From Eubacterium sp. (lineage in GTDB: Bacteria; Bacillota; Clostridia; Lachnospirales; Lachnospiraceae): 64,000 nucleotides of DNA. The stretch covers positions 62,001 to 126,000 of the forward strand of contig JAFQXO010000015.1 in NCBI GenBank assembly GCA_017406925.1, in the 5' to 3' direction. Below are positions 28,301 to 37,809 of this stretch, in pieces (position 1 is the stretch's first letter; every line of letters starts with the position of its first letter). The notes beneath the pieces were generated by a model. That model searched no databases. It worked only from the letters and a program-made list of their open reading frames with translations, and was not told where the DNA came from. The position numbers and the translations under genes were made by a program.

Positions 28301-29071
28301 CTACTTACATTTACAAATAGCATAATACATCTCTTTTATATATGGCGATCCTTGTTTATTTTTTTTCTTTAATTCTTTAATCTTTTTCTTTAGGGTCATT
28401 TTGCCCGAAATATCAGTCTCTTCCAAAAGACCCATTGTAATCCTTTCTAGTTCTGTAAAACATGTTTTCATTGTTTTATAAACATTTTTAGTAAAATCTT
28501 TTGCTGATTGTATATTGTTATATAAATCCAATGGTGGCGCATATTGACCAACTATCGAAGACGCCTTGTTAGATGGTTTTATTGTCATTATATATTTATT
28601 TACGACTGCTTTCATTGCCCCTTTCGCTAGGTATTTATTCCAACGATCAACAAATTCAGCATATGATTTTGATTTTTTTGCAAGACCATATTTAACTAAT
28701 TGCAGACCAATATCCGCTTTTAATAATTTATATTTTTTCCCCACATTACCACATTGATTCAAAAACTCTTGGACATTTTTGCTTGTACCCTTTTTGAGTT
28801 TTACCTTTTGTATTTTTTTCCCTTTTTTAATCCTAAATTCAATCTTGTCAACTCCATTTTTTTTCCATATTTTCCACTTAGATTTTTTGTAATAGCGATA
28901 ATATCCTATAACTTGATATTTAACCTTCTTCTTCTTAACTGTCTCTATATAGGAATTATTCATAAATTTCTTCCACTTAACCTTTGCATTAACAGTACTT
29001 TCCGCGGCAAAATTGAACACCGATATTATCATTACAATAACAATACAAATACTTATTATTCTCTTGTTCAT
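28301..29071 (-). CDS. Secreted protein, unknown
   Basis: A 256-residue exported protein with a signal peptide (MNKRIISICIVIVMIISVF, cleavage near AAESTVNA). The mature part is strongly basic. A region rich in Lys/Tyr (about 35-90) precedes a helical segment ending in CKCK. I do not recognise a family. The ATG at 29071 is chosen because a GGAGAG site precedes it. An upstream in-frame ATG at 29113 lacks one. It is the last of four genes that appear to be transcribed together from about 31.2 kb. Confidence 0.65.
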   Translation of the reverse strand: MNKRIISICIVIVMIISVFNFAAESTVNAKVKWKKFMNNSYIETVKKKKVKYQVIGYYRYYKKSKWKIWKKNGVDKIEFRIKKGKKIQKVKLKKGTSKNVQEFLNQCGNVGKKYKLLKADIGLQLVKYGLAKKSKSYAEFVDRWNKYLAKGAMKAVVNKYIMTIKPSNKASSIVGQYAPPLDLYNNIQSAKDFTKNVYKTMKTCFTELERITMGLLEETDISGKMTLKKKIKELKKKNKQGSPYIKEMYYAICKCK

Positions 29072-29113
29072 TGATACTCTCCTTATCCTATTTAACATCC
29101 TTGTTAACTTCAT

Positions 29114-29548
29114 TTACTTATAAACCTTTCTACTATAACGATAGAGTGAATAGCGATAGTTATATTCCCATTTTCCATTTTCTCTCCAACAAAGGTTTAA
29201 GCCTCTACCATATCCCTTATAATAATAGTATCCGCCATACCTTTTCATTTTAATTAACCAATTTTTCCCTTTTTTCTTTGTTGATATTATTTTTGCTTTT
29301 CCCAAATACTTTCCCTTACGCTTTGGGCTCTTCACCTTTGTTTGACTCTTATTCCATAAATCATATTCTTTAGCATACTTTCTCGTAAATATTATTTTCT
29401 TCGAACTAGAATCACCTTCAATAATCCAAGTCCCCTTAAGAAATTTCATTGCTTTTTTTGTAGCCTTTGCTTCCACATTTACTTGTAGAGTAGAAAAGAT
29501 AACTAGAACCAAAACCAAACTTATTATTGTCATAAATACTTTTCCCAT
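29114..29548 (-). CDS. Small secreted beta-rich protein, unknown
   Basis: A 144-residue exported protein. The signal peptide (MGKVFMTIISLVLVLVIFS) ends near residue 27 (VEAKA). The mature part begins AMKFLKGTWIIEGDSSSKKIIFT, a pattern like small lipocalin-like domains, then becomes very Tyr/Arg/Lys-rich with repeated YRY-type residues. It has a good GGAGAA site. It lies 42 nt from both neighbours. Function unknown. Confidence 0.62.
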   Translation of the reverse strand: MGKVFMTIISLVLVLVIFSTLQVNVEAKATKKAMKFLKGTWIIEGDSSSKKIIFTRKYAKEYDLWNKSQTKVKSPKRKGKYLGKAKIISTKKKGKNWLIKMKRYGGYYYYKGYGRGLNLCWRENGKWEYNYRYSLYRYSRKVYK

Positions 29549-29590
29549 AATTTTTCTCCTTCCATAATTTGATGATGCTTTTTATATAAT

Positions 29591-30373
29591 CTATTTAATT
29601 ACAACTGCTTGCCTAAACAATTCCTCATAACGCTCTTCAAATAACTCCCTATCATACTTTTTTACTTCACCATATGCTGGGTCTGCCATATAAACAAATC
29701 CCTCATCTTTCCCAAGCAAAACCATACAATGTTCTGGCGTGTACCACGTGAGTTTTTTCCCATCAACATTCCATGTAACACTGAAGTGTCCTTCCTGTAA
29801 TTTATAAGTACACCAAGTCATTACTGGGGTTCCTTCATCTGTATACTCGAATAATTCCTCTAGTTCTTTTCCTGTAATATCATATGCTTTTTTATCAGAT
29901 CCTACTTCGTTAAGGTACTTATTAGCTGTGTCCACAATTACAGGTGCATAGCATCCATATGAATTATCATCTCTAGGGTCTCCTTCAAATTGTTTCCTAA
30001 AATCAACCTTTCCAACTTCTCCCTTATTCAAATAACCATCTGACAATTCACCTTTGCTCACATTGTAACCAAGATGGTTTAGTACCATTGTCAGTGAAGT
30101 AATTTCGCATCCAGTTGGCAATTCTGGGTATTGCGATATTGCTTTAAATTCACCTTCCAATTTATTGGTTTCAACCACCACATGAGTTGTTTGCTTTTCT
30201 GTCTCTGGTTGAGTTGTGATGTTTATTGTAGTGGTTATTGTGTCTGTCGACATTATGTTCGTTGTGGAATTAAAATCATCCTTTTCTTCATACCTATCGG
30301 TTGAATATTTATATACAAAAATAAGACTTACAATGATTACCACTACAGCTAAACATATCACTATTTTTTTCAT
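29591..30373 (-). CDS. Membrane-anchored C39-like cysteine peptidase
   Basis: A 260-residue protein with an N-terminal signal anchor (about residues 4-22) and a Thr-rich linker to about residue 70. The following domain matches the C39-like peptidase fold (Peptidase_C39_2). The likely nucleophile Cys is in LPTGCEITSLTMVL, the His in EHCMVLLGKD and the Asp in MADPAYGEV, in that order. Such proteins are exported papain-like hydrolases of mostly unknown substrate. It starts two bases after the stop of the BIG2/SH3-like lipoprotein gene, so the two are probably translated together and may act together at the surface. Confidence 0.8.
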   Translation of the reverse strand: MKKIVICLAVVVIIVSLIFVYKYSTDRYEEKDDFNSTTNIMSTDTITTTINITTQPETEKQTTHVVVETNKLEGEFKAISQYPELPTGCEITSLTMVLNHLGYNVSKGELSDGYLNKGEVGKVDFRKQFEGDPRDDNSYGCYAPVIVDTANKYLNEVGSDKKAYDITGKELEELFEYTDEGTPVMTWCTYKLQEGHFSVTWNVDGKKLTWYTPEHCMVLLGKDEGFVYMADPAYGEVKKYDRELFEERYEELFRQAVVIK

Positions 30374-30375
30374 GA

Positions 30376-31215
30376 CTATCTATCCCCATAATTAAGTGGA
30401 GCATCTGGATCAGTCGTGAAATAATCTTTCAACACATATCCTTTTTTCCCTTGATAGATAACATGATAGAATTCAGTTGTAGATGACAAATAAACTACTG
30501 ATTCGCCACTCAAAACAATATCTATTTCTTCAGCACTTCTCGATGCTGATGCTCGTAATGTAGCATAATCAGACGCCCTGCAATAAAGTGGCGTATCTTT
30601 CAATAATTTGTTGTCATATTCTTTATAACTACTATTTGACGAACTGCTTTTCTTATGTTTTTTATTTCCCCTTACGACTACTGTACACGAATCAGATTTT
30701 CCATTTGATGAAGTGCAAACCACAATTGCTTTTCCTTTTTTTATACCTGAAACCGTTCCTCTGCTATCTACTTTGACAACTTTTTCATTGCTAGATTCCC
30801 ATACCAAATCTCCGGAAGCATCTTCAGGTGTTACCCTTGCACTAATCTCCTCTGACTCATTCTTTTTTAATTCTATATTGTGCTTATTCAATTTTACAGA
30901 TTCAACAGCAGCTCCGATAACAGTAACTTGACATACTGCCTTTTTGCCTTCATCGTTCATTGCAGTAATAAGTGCATTCCCTTTTGAAACACCAATCACT
31001 TTCCCTTCTGAAACTGAAGCCACTTTTTCATCTGATGACGACCATGTGACATTCTCATTTTTAACATTTAAAGACAGTTGATAATTGTCACCAACAGATA
31101 TTTTCACTTCGTCACTATTTAAGGCTATTGATTCGCTTTTTGATTCATTACATCCAATCAAAAATAAACTTAAAAATAAAACTAATACTAATAATAAAGA
31201 ATTTATCCTTTTCAT
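30376..31215 (-). CDS. Lipoprotein with two BIG2 domains and an SH3-like end
   Basis: A 279-residue exported lipoprotein with the lipobox LIGC near residue 22. Two bacterial Ig-like 2 domains follow (about 32-105 and 107-185), each with the WSSSDEKVASV or WESSNEKVVKV signature and a GVSKGNALI or GIKKGKAIV strand. After a Ser/Lys linker, the last 70 residues (LKDTPLYCRASDYATLRASASRSAEEI to GKKGYVLKDYF) look like a bacterial SH3 domain that could bind cell wall. The ATG at 31215 has an AAAGGTGG site; a GTG four codons upstream is less likely. It leads an apparent four-gene operon preceded by two unusual palindromes. Confidence 0.82.
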   Translation of the reverse strand: MKRINSLLLVLVLFLSLFLIGCNESKSESIALNSDEVKISVGDNYQLSLNVKNENVTWSSSDEKVASVSEGKVIGVSKGNALITAMNDEGKKAVCQVTVIGAAVESVKLNKHNIELKKNESEEISARVTPEDASGDLVWESSNEKVVKVDSRGTVSGIKKGKAIVVCTSSNGKSDSCTVVVRGNKKHKKSSSSNSSYKEYDNKLLKDTPLYCRASDYATLRASASRSAEEIDIVLSGESVVYLSSTTEFYHVIYQGKKGYVLKDYFTTDPDAPLNYGDR

Positions 31216-31262
31216 CCGCGCAACCACCTTTCTTTATCAACAAAGATAGACAAGTTCTTTTT

Positions 31263-31314
31263 AGTAGTACTTCTGTCAAGAAGTACTACTCCCTTATATA
31301 CGTAGTATATAAGG
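31263..31314 (-). promoter_or_regulatory. Two adjacent perfect palindromes upstream of the lipoprotein operon
   Basis: AGTAGTACTTCT, a 4-nt loop and its exact complement (31263-31290) are followed after one base by CCTTATATAC, GTA and its exact complement (31292-31314). They fill the region between the alcohol dehydrogenase terminator and the lipoprotein gene. On the minus strand the loop of the first includes TTGACA, but no good -10 box is found 17 nt on. Operator or leader hairpins are both possible. Confidence 0.5.
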
Positions 31315-31332
31315 CGCTTTTGGGGCTAAAAA

Positions 31333-31362
31333 AAGAACAATCAGTTCAAACTGATTGTTCTT
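31333..31362 (-). terminator. Intrinsic terminator
   Basis: A 12-bp perfect stem (AAGAACAATCAG with CTGATTGTTCTT) and a 6-nt loop are followed by a T-run on the minus strand. It lies 50 nt after the alcohol dehydrogenase stop and probably ends the tfoX-like to adh transcript. Confidence 0.9.
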
Positions 31363-31415
31363 GAGAAAATATCACTTTTTACTATTCACATTTTAATTCT
31401 AATTTCATTATCTCC

Positions 31416-32582
31416 TTACATACTTTTCTTGATTATATCAACTACTTCATCTCTTGTAAGAACTTTGTATCCGCCTTCTAAAATAATAGTTCCATCGGCT
31501 ATACCTTCTATCATATCCTCTGTCGCACCTAGATCTGTTAGGGTTACTTTTACACCGATTTTTTCCATCCACTCTTCCATAGCCTTAAGTCCTTCGAGTG
31601 CTACTTCTTCATCTGACTTGCCTTCAGGATCTACATTCCATACTTCTGTAGCAAATCGCTTAAACTTGGCGACTCCATATGGAAGAATATGTCTATAGTA
31701 TGGCAGAGAAACCGCTGCCAATGTCAAACCATGAGTAGCATCTGTATATGCTCCAGCACTTTGTCCTAACATATGCACCATCCAGTCTGTACTCTTTCCT
31801 CTTGAGATAAGCGTATTAAGTGCCCAAGTAGCGGACCACATAATATTAGATCTAGCCTCATAATCCTCCGGATTATCTACTGCTATTAATGATGACTTGA
31901 TCACTGATCTCATTAGTCCTTCAGCCAAATAATCGCTAGTGTTATCATCCTCTCCCGAGAAATACTGCTCGCAAATATGATTGAAAATATCATAAATTCC
32001 AGCTGTCATCTGACGTTTAGGAAGCGACATAGTGTACTTAGGATTCAAAATAGAAAACTTAGGCATTACCTCATCACCAAATACATGTCCGATTTTCAAC
32101 TTTTGTTCATGATTCGTGATAACCGCACCTGCATTCATCTCCGAACCTGTGCCAGCCATTGTCAAGACACACCCAACAGGAACTATTTCACATGTAGGCT
32201 CTTCAAATCTTATATAATATTTTTCCCATGGATCTTCATCGCAATTAATTGAAACTGAAACAGCTTTAGCATAATCGCAACAAGATCCACCGCCTACTGC
32301 CAGCAATAAATCAACATTATTTTCTCTTGCTTTTGAAACGCCATCTCTTAATTTCTCTACAGTAGGATTTGGCATCACTCCACTATCTTCTATGATGTTC
32401 TTTCCGTTCTCCTTTAGAATAGCTACCACTTCATCATATATTCCATTTTTCTTGATAGAACCACCACCGTAAATCAACATTACATTATCGCCGTACTTTG
32501 GTAATTCATCATTCAAATACTTTAGAGAATCATCTCCAAAATATAACTTAGTAGCATTCACATAACTAAAATTTCCTAACAT
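31416..32582 (-). CDS. Iron-containing alcohol dehydrogenase (BdhA/YqhD-like)
   Basis: A 388-residue group III alcohol dehydrogenase that reduces aldehydes or butyraldehyde with NAD(P)H. The nucleotide-binding GGGS motifs are seen as IYGGGSIK and AVGGGSCCDYAK. The four metal ligands fit the Asp and His of YDIFNHICEQYF and the two His of VHMLGQSAGAYTDATHG. The length equals that of butanol dehydrogenases. NADPH preference is usual for this subfamily but not visible here. It is the last gene of a tightly spaced minus-strand series. A fermentative or detoxifying role is inferred. Confidence 0.93.
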   Translation of the reverse strand: MLGNFSYVNATKLYFGDDSLKYLNDELPKYGDNVMLIYGGGSIKKNGIYDEVVAILKENGKNIIEDSGVMPNPTVEKLRDGVSKARENNVDLLLAVGGGSCCDYAKAVSVSINCDEDPWEKYYIRFEEPTCEIVPVGCVLTMAGTGSEMNAGAVITNHEQKLKIGHVFGDEVMPKFSILNPKYTMSLPKRQMTAGIYDIFNHICEQYFSGEDDNTSDYLAEGLMRSVIKSSLIAVDNPEDYEARSNIMWSATWALNTLISRGKSTDWMVHMLGQSAGAYTDATHGLTLAAVSLPYYRHILPYGVAKFKRFATEVWNVDPEGKSDEEVALEGLKAMEEWMEKIGVKVTLTDLGATEDMIEGIADGTIILEGGYKVLTRDEVVDIIKKSM

Positions 32583-32603
32583 CGTTTCTTCTCCCTTTAT
32601 CTC

Positions 32604-33653
32604 TTAATATTTCTTATGCTTACAGTGGTGATTCTTGCACTTCCACTTCATTGTTGGGTCTGTCGGATCCCACGTATGCCATTTTTTGAGTTTCTGTAAT
32701 TTCGGTTTTCCAAGTGGTCCTGGGTTCTTACTCTTTGTAATTACAACTCGCGTTCCCACTGGACATTTATCATAAATGAATTTCGCAGCTACACACTGCA
32801 ACCTAATACATCCATGCGAGGATGGTTTTCCAAGTTTATTATACGCCTTCACATCTAGTGAATTCGGATCCTGGCTTCTCTTATAAAGCTCAGTGTGGAA
32901 CAAGATATCTTCGTATATTCTAGCACTCCACTGGCTGTGGGTATTATAGTACAAACCTCTAAATCTATACTTTGGTCCAAGTCTGTATGTGCCCGCTGTA
33001 TCATATACATTTCCTGCAATCAAATACACGTGAACCGGGATTCTATACCCTCTTTTTCCGTCTTTCGCAAAGACAGTCATAGTACTTTTAACAACATTCA
33101 CTCTCAAAGCATACTTTGGTTTTTTAAGAAACGGTCTCGGATCTTTAATCTTTTTCCCGTTCATATCGCAAATCCAAGTATATTTCTTCTTGCGTACTTT
33201 CTTTGTTTTGAAGTTCTTAAAAAAGCCTTTGTAATTGCTATAGTACTTCTTCCCTTTGTACTTCATATATGCGCGAACGCAATAAACATATTTATTTCCG
33301 TATTTCGCCTTTTTATCAATTACAACTAACTTTTTACACCTAGGGATCACTTTTATCTTTTTGAGTTTTCCATTGTTCTTTTTTCTAAAAAGAACATAAC
33401 CCCTTGCACCAGAAGTAGCCTTCCACCTAATCTCCAACTTTTTCTTGTTGATTAGTTTGATAGTTTTAATCTTCGTTTTCTTCTTCTGGAACTTCCTTAC
33501 TGCCTTCGGCAGTTTTCTCTTTTTTGCTTTAGCAGTTGTTGTTGGCACTGTAGTGGTAGGTGCTTGTTTAGTTTCTGCCGCATGCACATTAAACATAGAA
33601 AACATAATGGCCACTAATACTATGGGCAACATACAAACTAATGTTTTTTTCAT
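32604..33653 (-). CDS. Secreted L,D-transpeptidase (YkuD type)
   Basis: A 349-residue exported enzyme with a signal peptide (about 1-25). A Thr/Pro/Lys linker and an Fn3-like region (about 55-150, LEIRWKATSGARGYVLFRK) follow. The YkuD catalytic domain begins near residue 180. The catalytic motif is SSHGCIRLQ, with the upstream His in LFHTELYK. Such enzymes make 3-3 cross-links in peptidoglycan or attach proteins to it. The C-terminus is Lys/His/Trp-rich. Upstream ribosome-site complementarity is weak (GGTG). It lies 23 nt after the CotH-kinase gene, suggesting linked expression at the cell surface. Confidence 0.9.
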   Translation of the reverse strand: MKKTLVCMLPIVLVAIMFSMFNVHAAETKQAPTTTVPTTTAKAKKRKLPKAVRKFQKKKTKIKTIKLINKKKLEIRWKATSGARGYVLFRKKNNGKLKKIKVIPRCKKLVVIDKKAKYGNKYVYCVRAYMKYKGKKYYSNYKGFFKNFKTKKVRKKKYTWICDMNGKKIKDPRPFLKKPKYALRVNVVKSTMTVFAKDGKRGYRIPVHVYLIAGNVYDTAGTYRLGPKYRFRGLYYNTHSQWSARIYEDILFHTELYKRSQDPNSLDVKAYNKLGKPSSHGCIRLQCVAAKFIYDKCPVGTRVVITKSKNPGPLGKPKLQKLKKWHTWDPTDPTMKWKCKNHHCKHKKY

Positions 33654-33676
33654 ATTAATACACCATATTTTGAAAA

Positions 33677-36600
33677 CTATTTGGCGGTAAATACAATACT
33701 ATTTGCACCTTTTGCCTTCAAATACTTCTTGCCTTTCCTCTTCGAAATCTTCTTTTTCTTAATAAACTTAGTACGGTTTAATTTATAACTGTAATATTTC
33801 TTCTTTTTCTTAACATACTTATTTCCAACAAAGTATGTCGCTTTAACTTTATAGTATCCAATACTGTTCTTGCCAAACTTAGTTACAATATTATTAGACT
33901 TAATTTTCAAGTAACCCTTCTTAGATTTCAAGTTGCCAACTTTAATCACTTTATTATTACGAATCGTATAAACAGTTACGCTCTTGCCATATTTACCCTT
34001 ATATACTTTATTAGTAACAATAAGTAATGGGTTAGCCTTTGATTGCATCAATACTGAATAATACTTAATTTTGTTTGCCTTTAAGAACTCACCATAAAGT
34101 GTAAGCGCATCTTTCTTTACTACAGGAGTTGGTTTTGGTTTCTCACCTTCCACTTCCACCTCGATCAACTTGTTTGTTTCTCCATACCTTGCAAGAATAA
34201 ATGTCTTTCCAGGAGACTTTGCAGTAATTATTCCGAAGTGTTCCATTTCTACAATATCTTCATTTCCAACAATAAACTCAATGTCATTCGTCCAAGGAGC
34301 ATTTTCTGGGTCAAGCGTGAAGTTTACAAGTCTGGACTCATTCATCTTTAATTTGATAGGTCCATCCTCAATTTCAACATCGCTAAGATCTACATCATAA
34401 TCCTCTGGCACAACATGAATAACAAACTGTTTTGAAATACCATTGTGCGATGTCAAAGTGATTGTACTTTCTCCCACACTCTTCAACGCCAAGAAAACAT
34501 CCGAGTCTTCGTCATCTACTTTTGCCACGTCAGGATTTGACGAAGTAATTGTACAATCTTCAAAAGTAGCATTTGCAGGATTTACCTTGTAGCTAATACT
34601 ATATGTATCAGAACCCAATTCCACAAACACATCGTCCGTTCTAGTAACAATATCTGCTACTGGAACTATATCCTTGTTCGCTACAAACTTTGCAAAGATA
34701 GTTGTGTCTTTGTCATAGTCCCTGTCGGGATCTAATTTGCTTTCTTCACCTTCACAGTCTATATAATACCATCCCAAAAAGGCGTATCCCTCTTTTACCG
34801 GGTCGTCTGGTATGACAGCTTTTTCACCTTCAAGGAGTTTCTGCTCACTGACAACCTCACCATCTACTGTAAAGGTAACAGTAACGGGTTCTGGTCTCCA
34901 ATTAGTCATGTTTTCATCAGTGTAAGCAAGTTTTCCTCTAATCCAATCCTTTAATCTATCACGCTCTTTTTTAAATGAATAAACGTAAGGTTCTTCATTA
35001 TTTCCAGCATGGTCATAGAAACCATTCTTCTCTATATCGTAATGCATAGATACCGACAAAGAATCATAAAGTTGGTCTAAGTATCCATTATCAGAAATAA
35101 TATCTAGCAACTGTGTTTTCATATCACTATATATTTCTTGTAGTCTTAGCCAACAATCATCATTCAGAAGCATTCTACCATTCCAAACTCTTGTAGAACT
35201 TTGGAAATTGTATTCTGGTTCTTCGTCGTAATCGCTACCTGCCCAAGCCACATAGTCAAAATCCCATAGTGGTCCCCAGCAAAGTTTTCCGTTTCTATCT
35301 TTATATAGGTAATTACTTCCTCCAGCATACGCATCTCCATTCTGTGAGATTTCCTGGAACAAGTAATAAGTAATCATTCTATCTACGTCAATCAAATTCG
35401 AATAAGATGTTCCGTCCGGAGCGCAGTAATCGGAATTATACAATGCATCCTCACATTTTTGCACATAGCCTTGTATATATTCCTTGACTTCGTCAAAGGA
35501 AGTATCAGCATTTTGCCAATCCTCTAATTGTGGTGATTCCATAAAGAAATCATTATTTCTAGTTGTTGTGAAAAACTCTGGTTCGTCCCCTTCGCCACCT
35601 AGACTTAGTAGATAACCACCAGTGATTTCCTCTTCAGTTAATTTAGCCGTCGTGTCAGTAAGGTCTGGAATATCTACTCTATTCTCTCCAAGCCTTATCT
35701 GCTCACTCAAAAAATAAGTACCATAGTATTCACCGTTCATAACGACATCTACAGGAACGCTCTTTGGTGTGTAAGGCACATTCATTCTATTGCCTAACTC
35801 GTAAGTCATTTTGTTTCTCATTTTCGAATTATCATAACTATTTGCCAGCAAAACCCAATGCTTGTTCGCAGGCATTCCTAGCAAGCCATTTTTCTTAGCC
35901 AATTTAACCTTGTAAGGTTTTTTGTCACAGGCCCATGTCGAATTACCACGACCTCTAATGTACTCTATTGGATAACTTGCAGTTTGAAGGTTGTTTACAT
36001 ATTCATTTGCATATCTGGCAGGCACGTTGATAGTCATATCCCCGTGGCACTCTGCCGAGTGGTCTTCGGATGTATTCATCTCATCCACTGTACCTTCGTT
36101 TTCGTCTATATCAAAATTAATAACTGGCAATGAACTTTGCACAAACTCAAAACTCTTAAATGTCACTTCAGTTTCTTCACAAGCAGTTTCAAAAGAAAAT
36201 GAAAGTGAATGGGATCCTGAAATCGCTTCATCTATCACAACTTTCGACTGTTCCCATTTTTCCTCTTTTGTGACAGGATCGATTCTTCCTTCTCTTCCAA
36301 TAGTCATAGAACAGAAAGGATTAATATCCGCATCTATGTAAAATTTTATAGTTATTGGTTTTGTAACTGCACGAGTCGCCTCAATAGAAAATCTACCAAC
36401 ATAGTTTTCACCGAAGTGAAACTGTTTTGCAATATCAACTCTTCCAGCTTGTAGATTTGACCTCTTTCCAGAGAATTTTACCCCGTCCTCTGTTTTGGTC
36501 ACTTTTACTTTGCTCATATTGCTAGGCATCACAATCTTACTAAACAGATCCGTCATCTGATTTCTCTGGAATGCTTCCGGCACCTCTGCTCCATCATATG

Positions 36601-36718
36601 TGTAGTGCTCAGATTTTTCACTCGATTCCGAAGATTGCGCTTTAATCTTTGGTACTCCAAAGCCAAACGCCATCACAATAACTAATACAAAACTAATAAT
36701 TATTTTTACCTGTTTCAT
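33677..36718 (-). CDS. Secreted CotH-kinase protein with InlB-like and BIG2 domains
   Basis: A 1013-residue exported protein. The signal peptide (MKQVKIIISFVLVIVMAFG) ends near residue 27. A beta-rich carbohydrate-binding-like region extends to about 200. The CotH kinase-like domain (about 215-600) shows IRGRGNSTWACDKKPYKVKL, the LLANSYDNSKMRNKMTYEL helix and WDFDYVAW. A repeat with YAFLGWYY lies near 650-700 (InlB B-repeat type). Two Ig-like domains precede a basic, Lys/Tyr-rich C-terminus. CotH domains phosphorylate proteins in spore coats; bacterial surface versions are often linked to cellulosome-like proteins. The ATG at 36718 has an AAGGAG site, unlike the upstream ATG at 36739. Confidence 0.85.
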   Translation of the reverse strand: MKQVKIIISFVLVIVMAFGFGVPKIKAQSSESSEKSEHYTYDGAEVPEAFQRNQMTDLFSKIVMPSNMSKVKVTKTEDGVKFSGKRSNLQAGRVDIAKQFHFGENYVGRFSIEATRAVTKPITIKFYIDADINPFCSMTIGREGRIDPVTKEEKWEQSKVVIDEAISGSHSLSFSFETACEETEVTFKSFEFVQSSLPVINFDIDENEGTVDEMNTSEDHSAECHGDMTINVPARYANEYVNNLQTASYPIEYIRGRGNSTWACDKKPYKVKLAKKNGLLGMPANKHWVLLANSYDNSKMRNKMTYELGNRMNVPYTPKSVPVDVVMNGEYYGTYFLSEQIRLGENRVDIPDLTDTTAKLTEEEITGGYLLSLGGEGDEPEFFTTTRNNDFFMESPQLEDWQNADTSFDEVKEYIQGYVQKCEDALYNSDYCAPDGTSYSNLIDVDRMITYYLFQEISQNGDAYAGGSNYLYKDRNGKLCWGPLWDFDYVAWAGSDYDEEPEYNFQSSTRVWNGRMLLNDDCWLRLQEIYSDMKTQLLDIISDNGYLDQLYDSLSVSMHYDIEKNGFYDHAGNNEEPYVYSFKKERDRLKDWIRGKLAYTDENMTNWRPEPVTVTFTVDGEVVSEQKLLEGEKAVIPDDPVKEGYAFLGWYYIDCEGEESKLDPDRDYDKDTTIFAKFVANKDIVPVADIVTRTDDVFVELGSDTYSISYKVNPANATFEDCTITSSNPDVAKVDDEDSDVFLALKSVGESTITLTSHNGISKQFVIHVVPEDYDVDLSDVEIEDGPIKLKMNESRLVNFTLDPENAPWTNDIEFIVGNEDIVEMEHFGIITAKSPGKTFILARYGETNKLIEVEVEGEKPKPTPVVKKDALTLYGEFLKANKIKYYSVLMQSKANPLLIVTNKVYKGKYGKSVTVYTIRNNKVIKVGNLKSKKGYLKIKSNNIVTKFGKNSIGYYKVKATYFVGNKYVKKKKKYYSYKLNRTKFIKKKKISKRKGKKYLKAKGANSIVFTAK

Positions 36719-36740
36719 AGTTTTCTCCTTTACTTTCATA

Positions 36741-37301
36741 TCAAGCTTCCCTTTTCTTGATAACTTTACATGGGTTTCCAACTGCTACTGAATTGTCTGG
36801 AATATCATCTATCACCACACTGCCTGCACCGATTACAACATCGCTTCCGATAGTAACTCCCGGACACACTTGAACGCCTGCACCAAACCATACATTGTCA
36901 CCAACTTTTATTGGCTTTGCATATTCAAGTGGAATATTCCGAGTTTCTGAATCTATCGGGTGGCCTGAAGTATGGAAACCACACTGTGGTGCAATAAATA
37001 CATTATCTCCAAAAGTAATTCCACCTGCATCCAGCATTACAACATTGTGGTTCGCATAAAAGTTTTCCCCTATTTCAATGCGATATCCATAGTCGCACCA
37101 AAAATCAGACTCAATATGGAAGTTATCTCCAGTCTTCCCAAAAAGATCCTTTATTATTTCTTTTCTTCTATCTAAATCTGAGGGCTTAGTATTATTCAAC
37201 TCAAAACAAGAATCTTTTGTTCGAGTTCTCTCACTAATTAACTCCGGGTCATAATCCGCATTATACAATTCGCCTCTTATCATTTTTTCTTTTTCTGTCA
37301 T
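36741..37301 (-). CDS. Sugar O-acetyltransferase (maltose acetyltransferase type)
   Basis: A 186-residue left-handed beta-helix acetyltransferase using acetyl-CoA on a sugar hydroxyl. The N-terminal Mac domain (MIRGELYNADYDPEL) and the hexapeptide-repeat C-terminus (GDNVWFGAGVQVCPGVTIGSD) are clear. The catalytic His is in CGFHTSGHPID. Length is normal. The ATG at 37301 follows a GGAG site by six bases; a TTG at 37313 is an unlikely start. It lies 14 nt after the TfoX_N gene and 22 nt before the CotH gene. Confidence 0.92.
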   Translation of the reverse strand: MTEKEKMIRGELYNADYDPELISERTRTKDSCFELNNTKPSDLDRRKEIIKDLFGKTGDNFHIESDFWCDYGYRIEIGENFYANHNVVMLDAGGITFGDNVFIAPQCGFHTSGHPIDSETRNIPLEYAKPIKVGDNVWFGAGVQVCPGVTIGSDVVIGAGSVVIDDIPDNSVAVGNPCKVIKKREA

Positions 37302-37315
37302 CTCGTTCTCCAAAA

Positions 37316-37627
37316 CTATTTCTTTTTAGGTTCTGGCAATTCTTCAAATATTACGTTAAACAAACCGGTCAAAAAATCTCGATTATCAACTTCTTCTACA
37401 AGCAGCATCTTCTTTGCGCCATCATAAGGTAATTCATATTTAACGTCCGGCAGAAAATCGACTGCTGATTGAACTGGCTTAACAAGCAATCTATCATCAT
37501 AAATACCACCGACTATTTTGCCGCGGTAGTAAATGATATACTCTCCCATCATTGCGCGATAAGAAATCTCGTCCAAACCTAAGAGTTGATCTAATATGTA
37601 TTCTAAATAATCTTTGCTTGATGCCAT
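37316..37627 (-). CDS. TfoX/Sxy N-terminal-domain protein
   Basis: A 103-residue single-domain protein resembling the TfoX_N domain. The pattern ISYRAMMGEYIIYYRGKIVGGIYDDRLLVKP is typical, as is the PYDGAKKMLLVEEVDN middle. TfoX (Sxy) regulates competence in Gammaproteobacteria, but stand-alone TfoX_N proteins in Firmicutes have no proven role. It is the first gene after a promoter block that is repeated upstream of a GNAT gene at 55.5 kb. Confidence 0.85.
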   Translation of the reverse strand: MASSKDYLEYILDQLLGLDEISYRAMMGEYIIYYRGKIVGGIYDDRLLVKPVQSAVDFLPDVKYELPYDGAKKMLLVEEVDNRDFLTGLFNVIFEELPEPKKK

Positions 37628-37663
37628 AGTATTTCCTATATAATTCCGTACTTATCTTACTGT

Positions 37664-37705
37664 TTTAATTATAAACTATACGTGTTATAAGGCAACAAAA
37701 AAGAG
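37664..37705 (-). promoter_or_regulatory. Promoter block, copy 1 of a 42-bp repeat
   Basis: On the minus strand it holds TTGCCT (37695-37690), a 16-nt spacer and TATAAT (37673-37668), 40 nt before the TfoX_N start. The 42 bases are nearly identical to 55466-55507. The spacer has TTATAAC and GTTTATAA half-sites facing each other. Confidence 0.6.
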
Positions 37706-37809
37706 TCTCGCTGACCCATTTCAAAATGATTTCTCAACTTATCATCTAAAATCAAAATGTATACTAAAGCATTATTGAAAATTCCAATAAATTATGTTAA
37801 TTTATAAAT

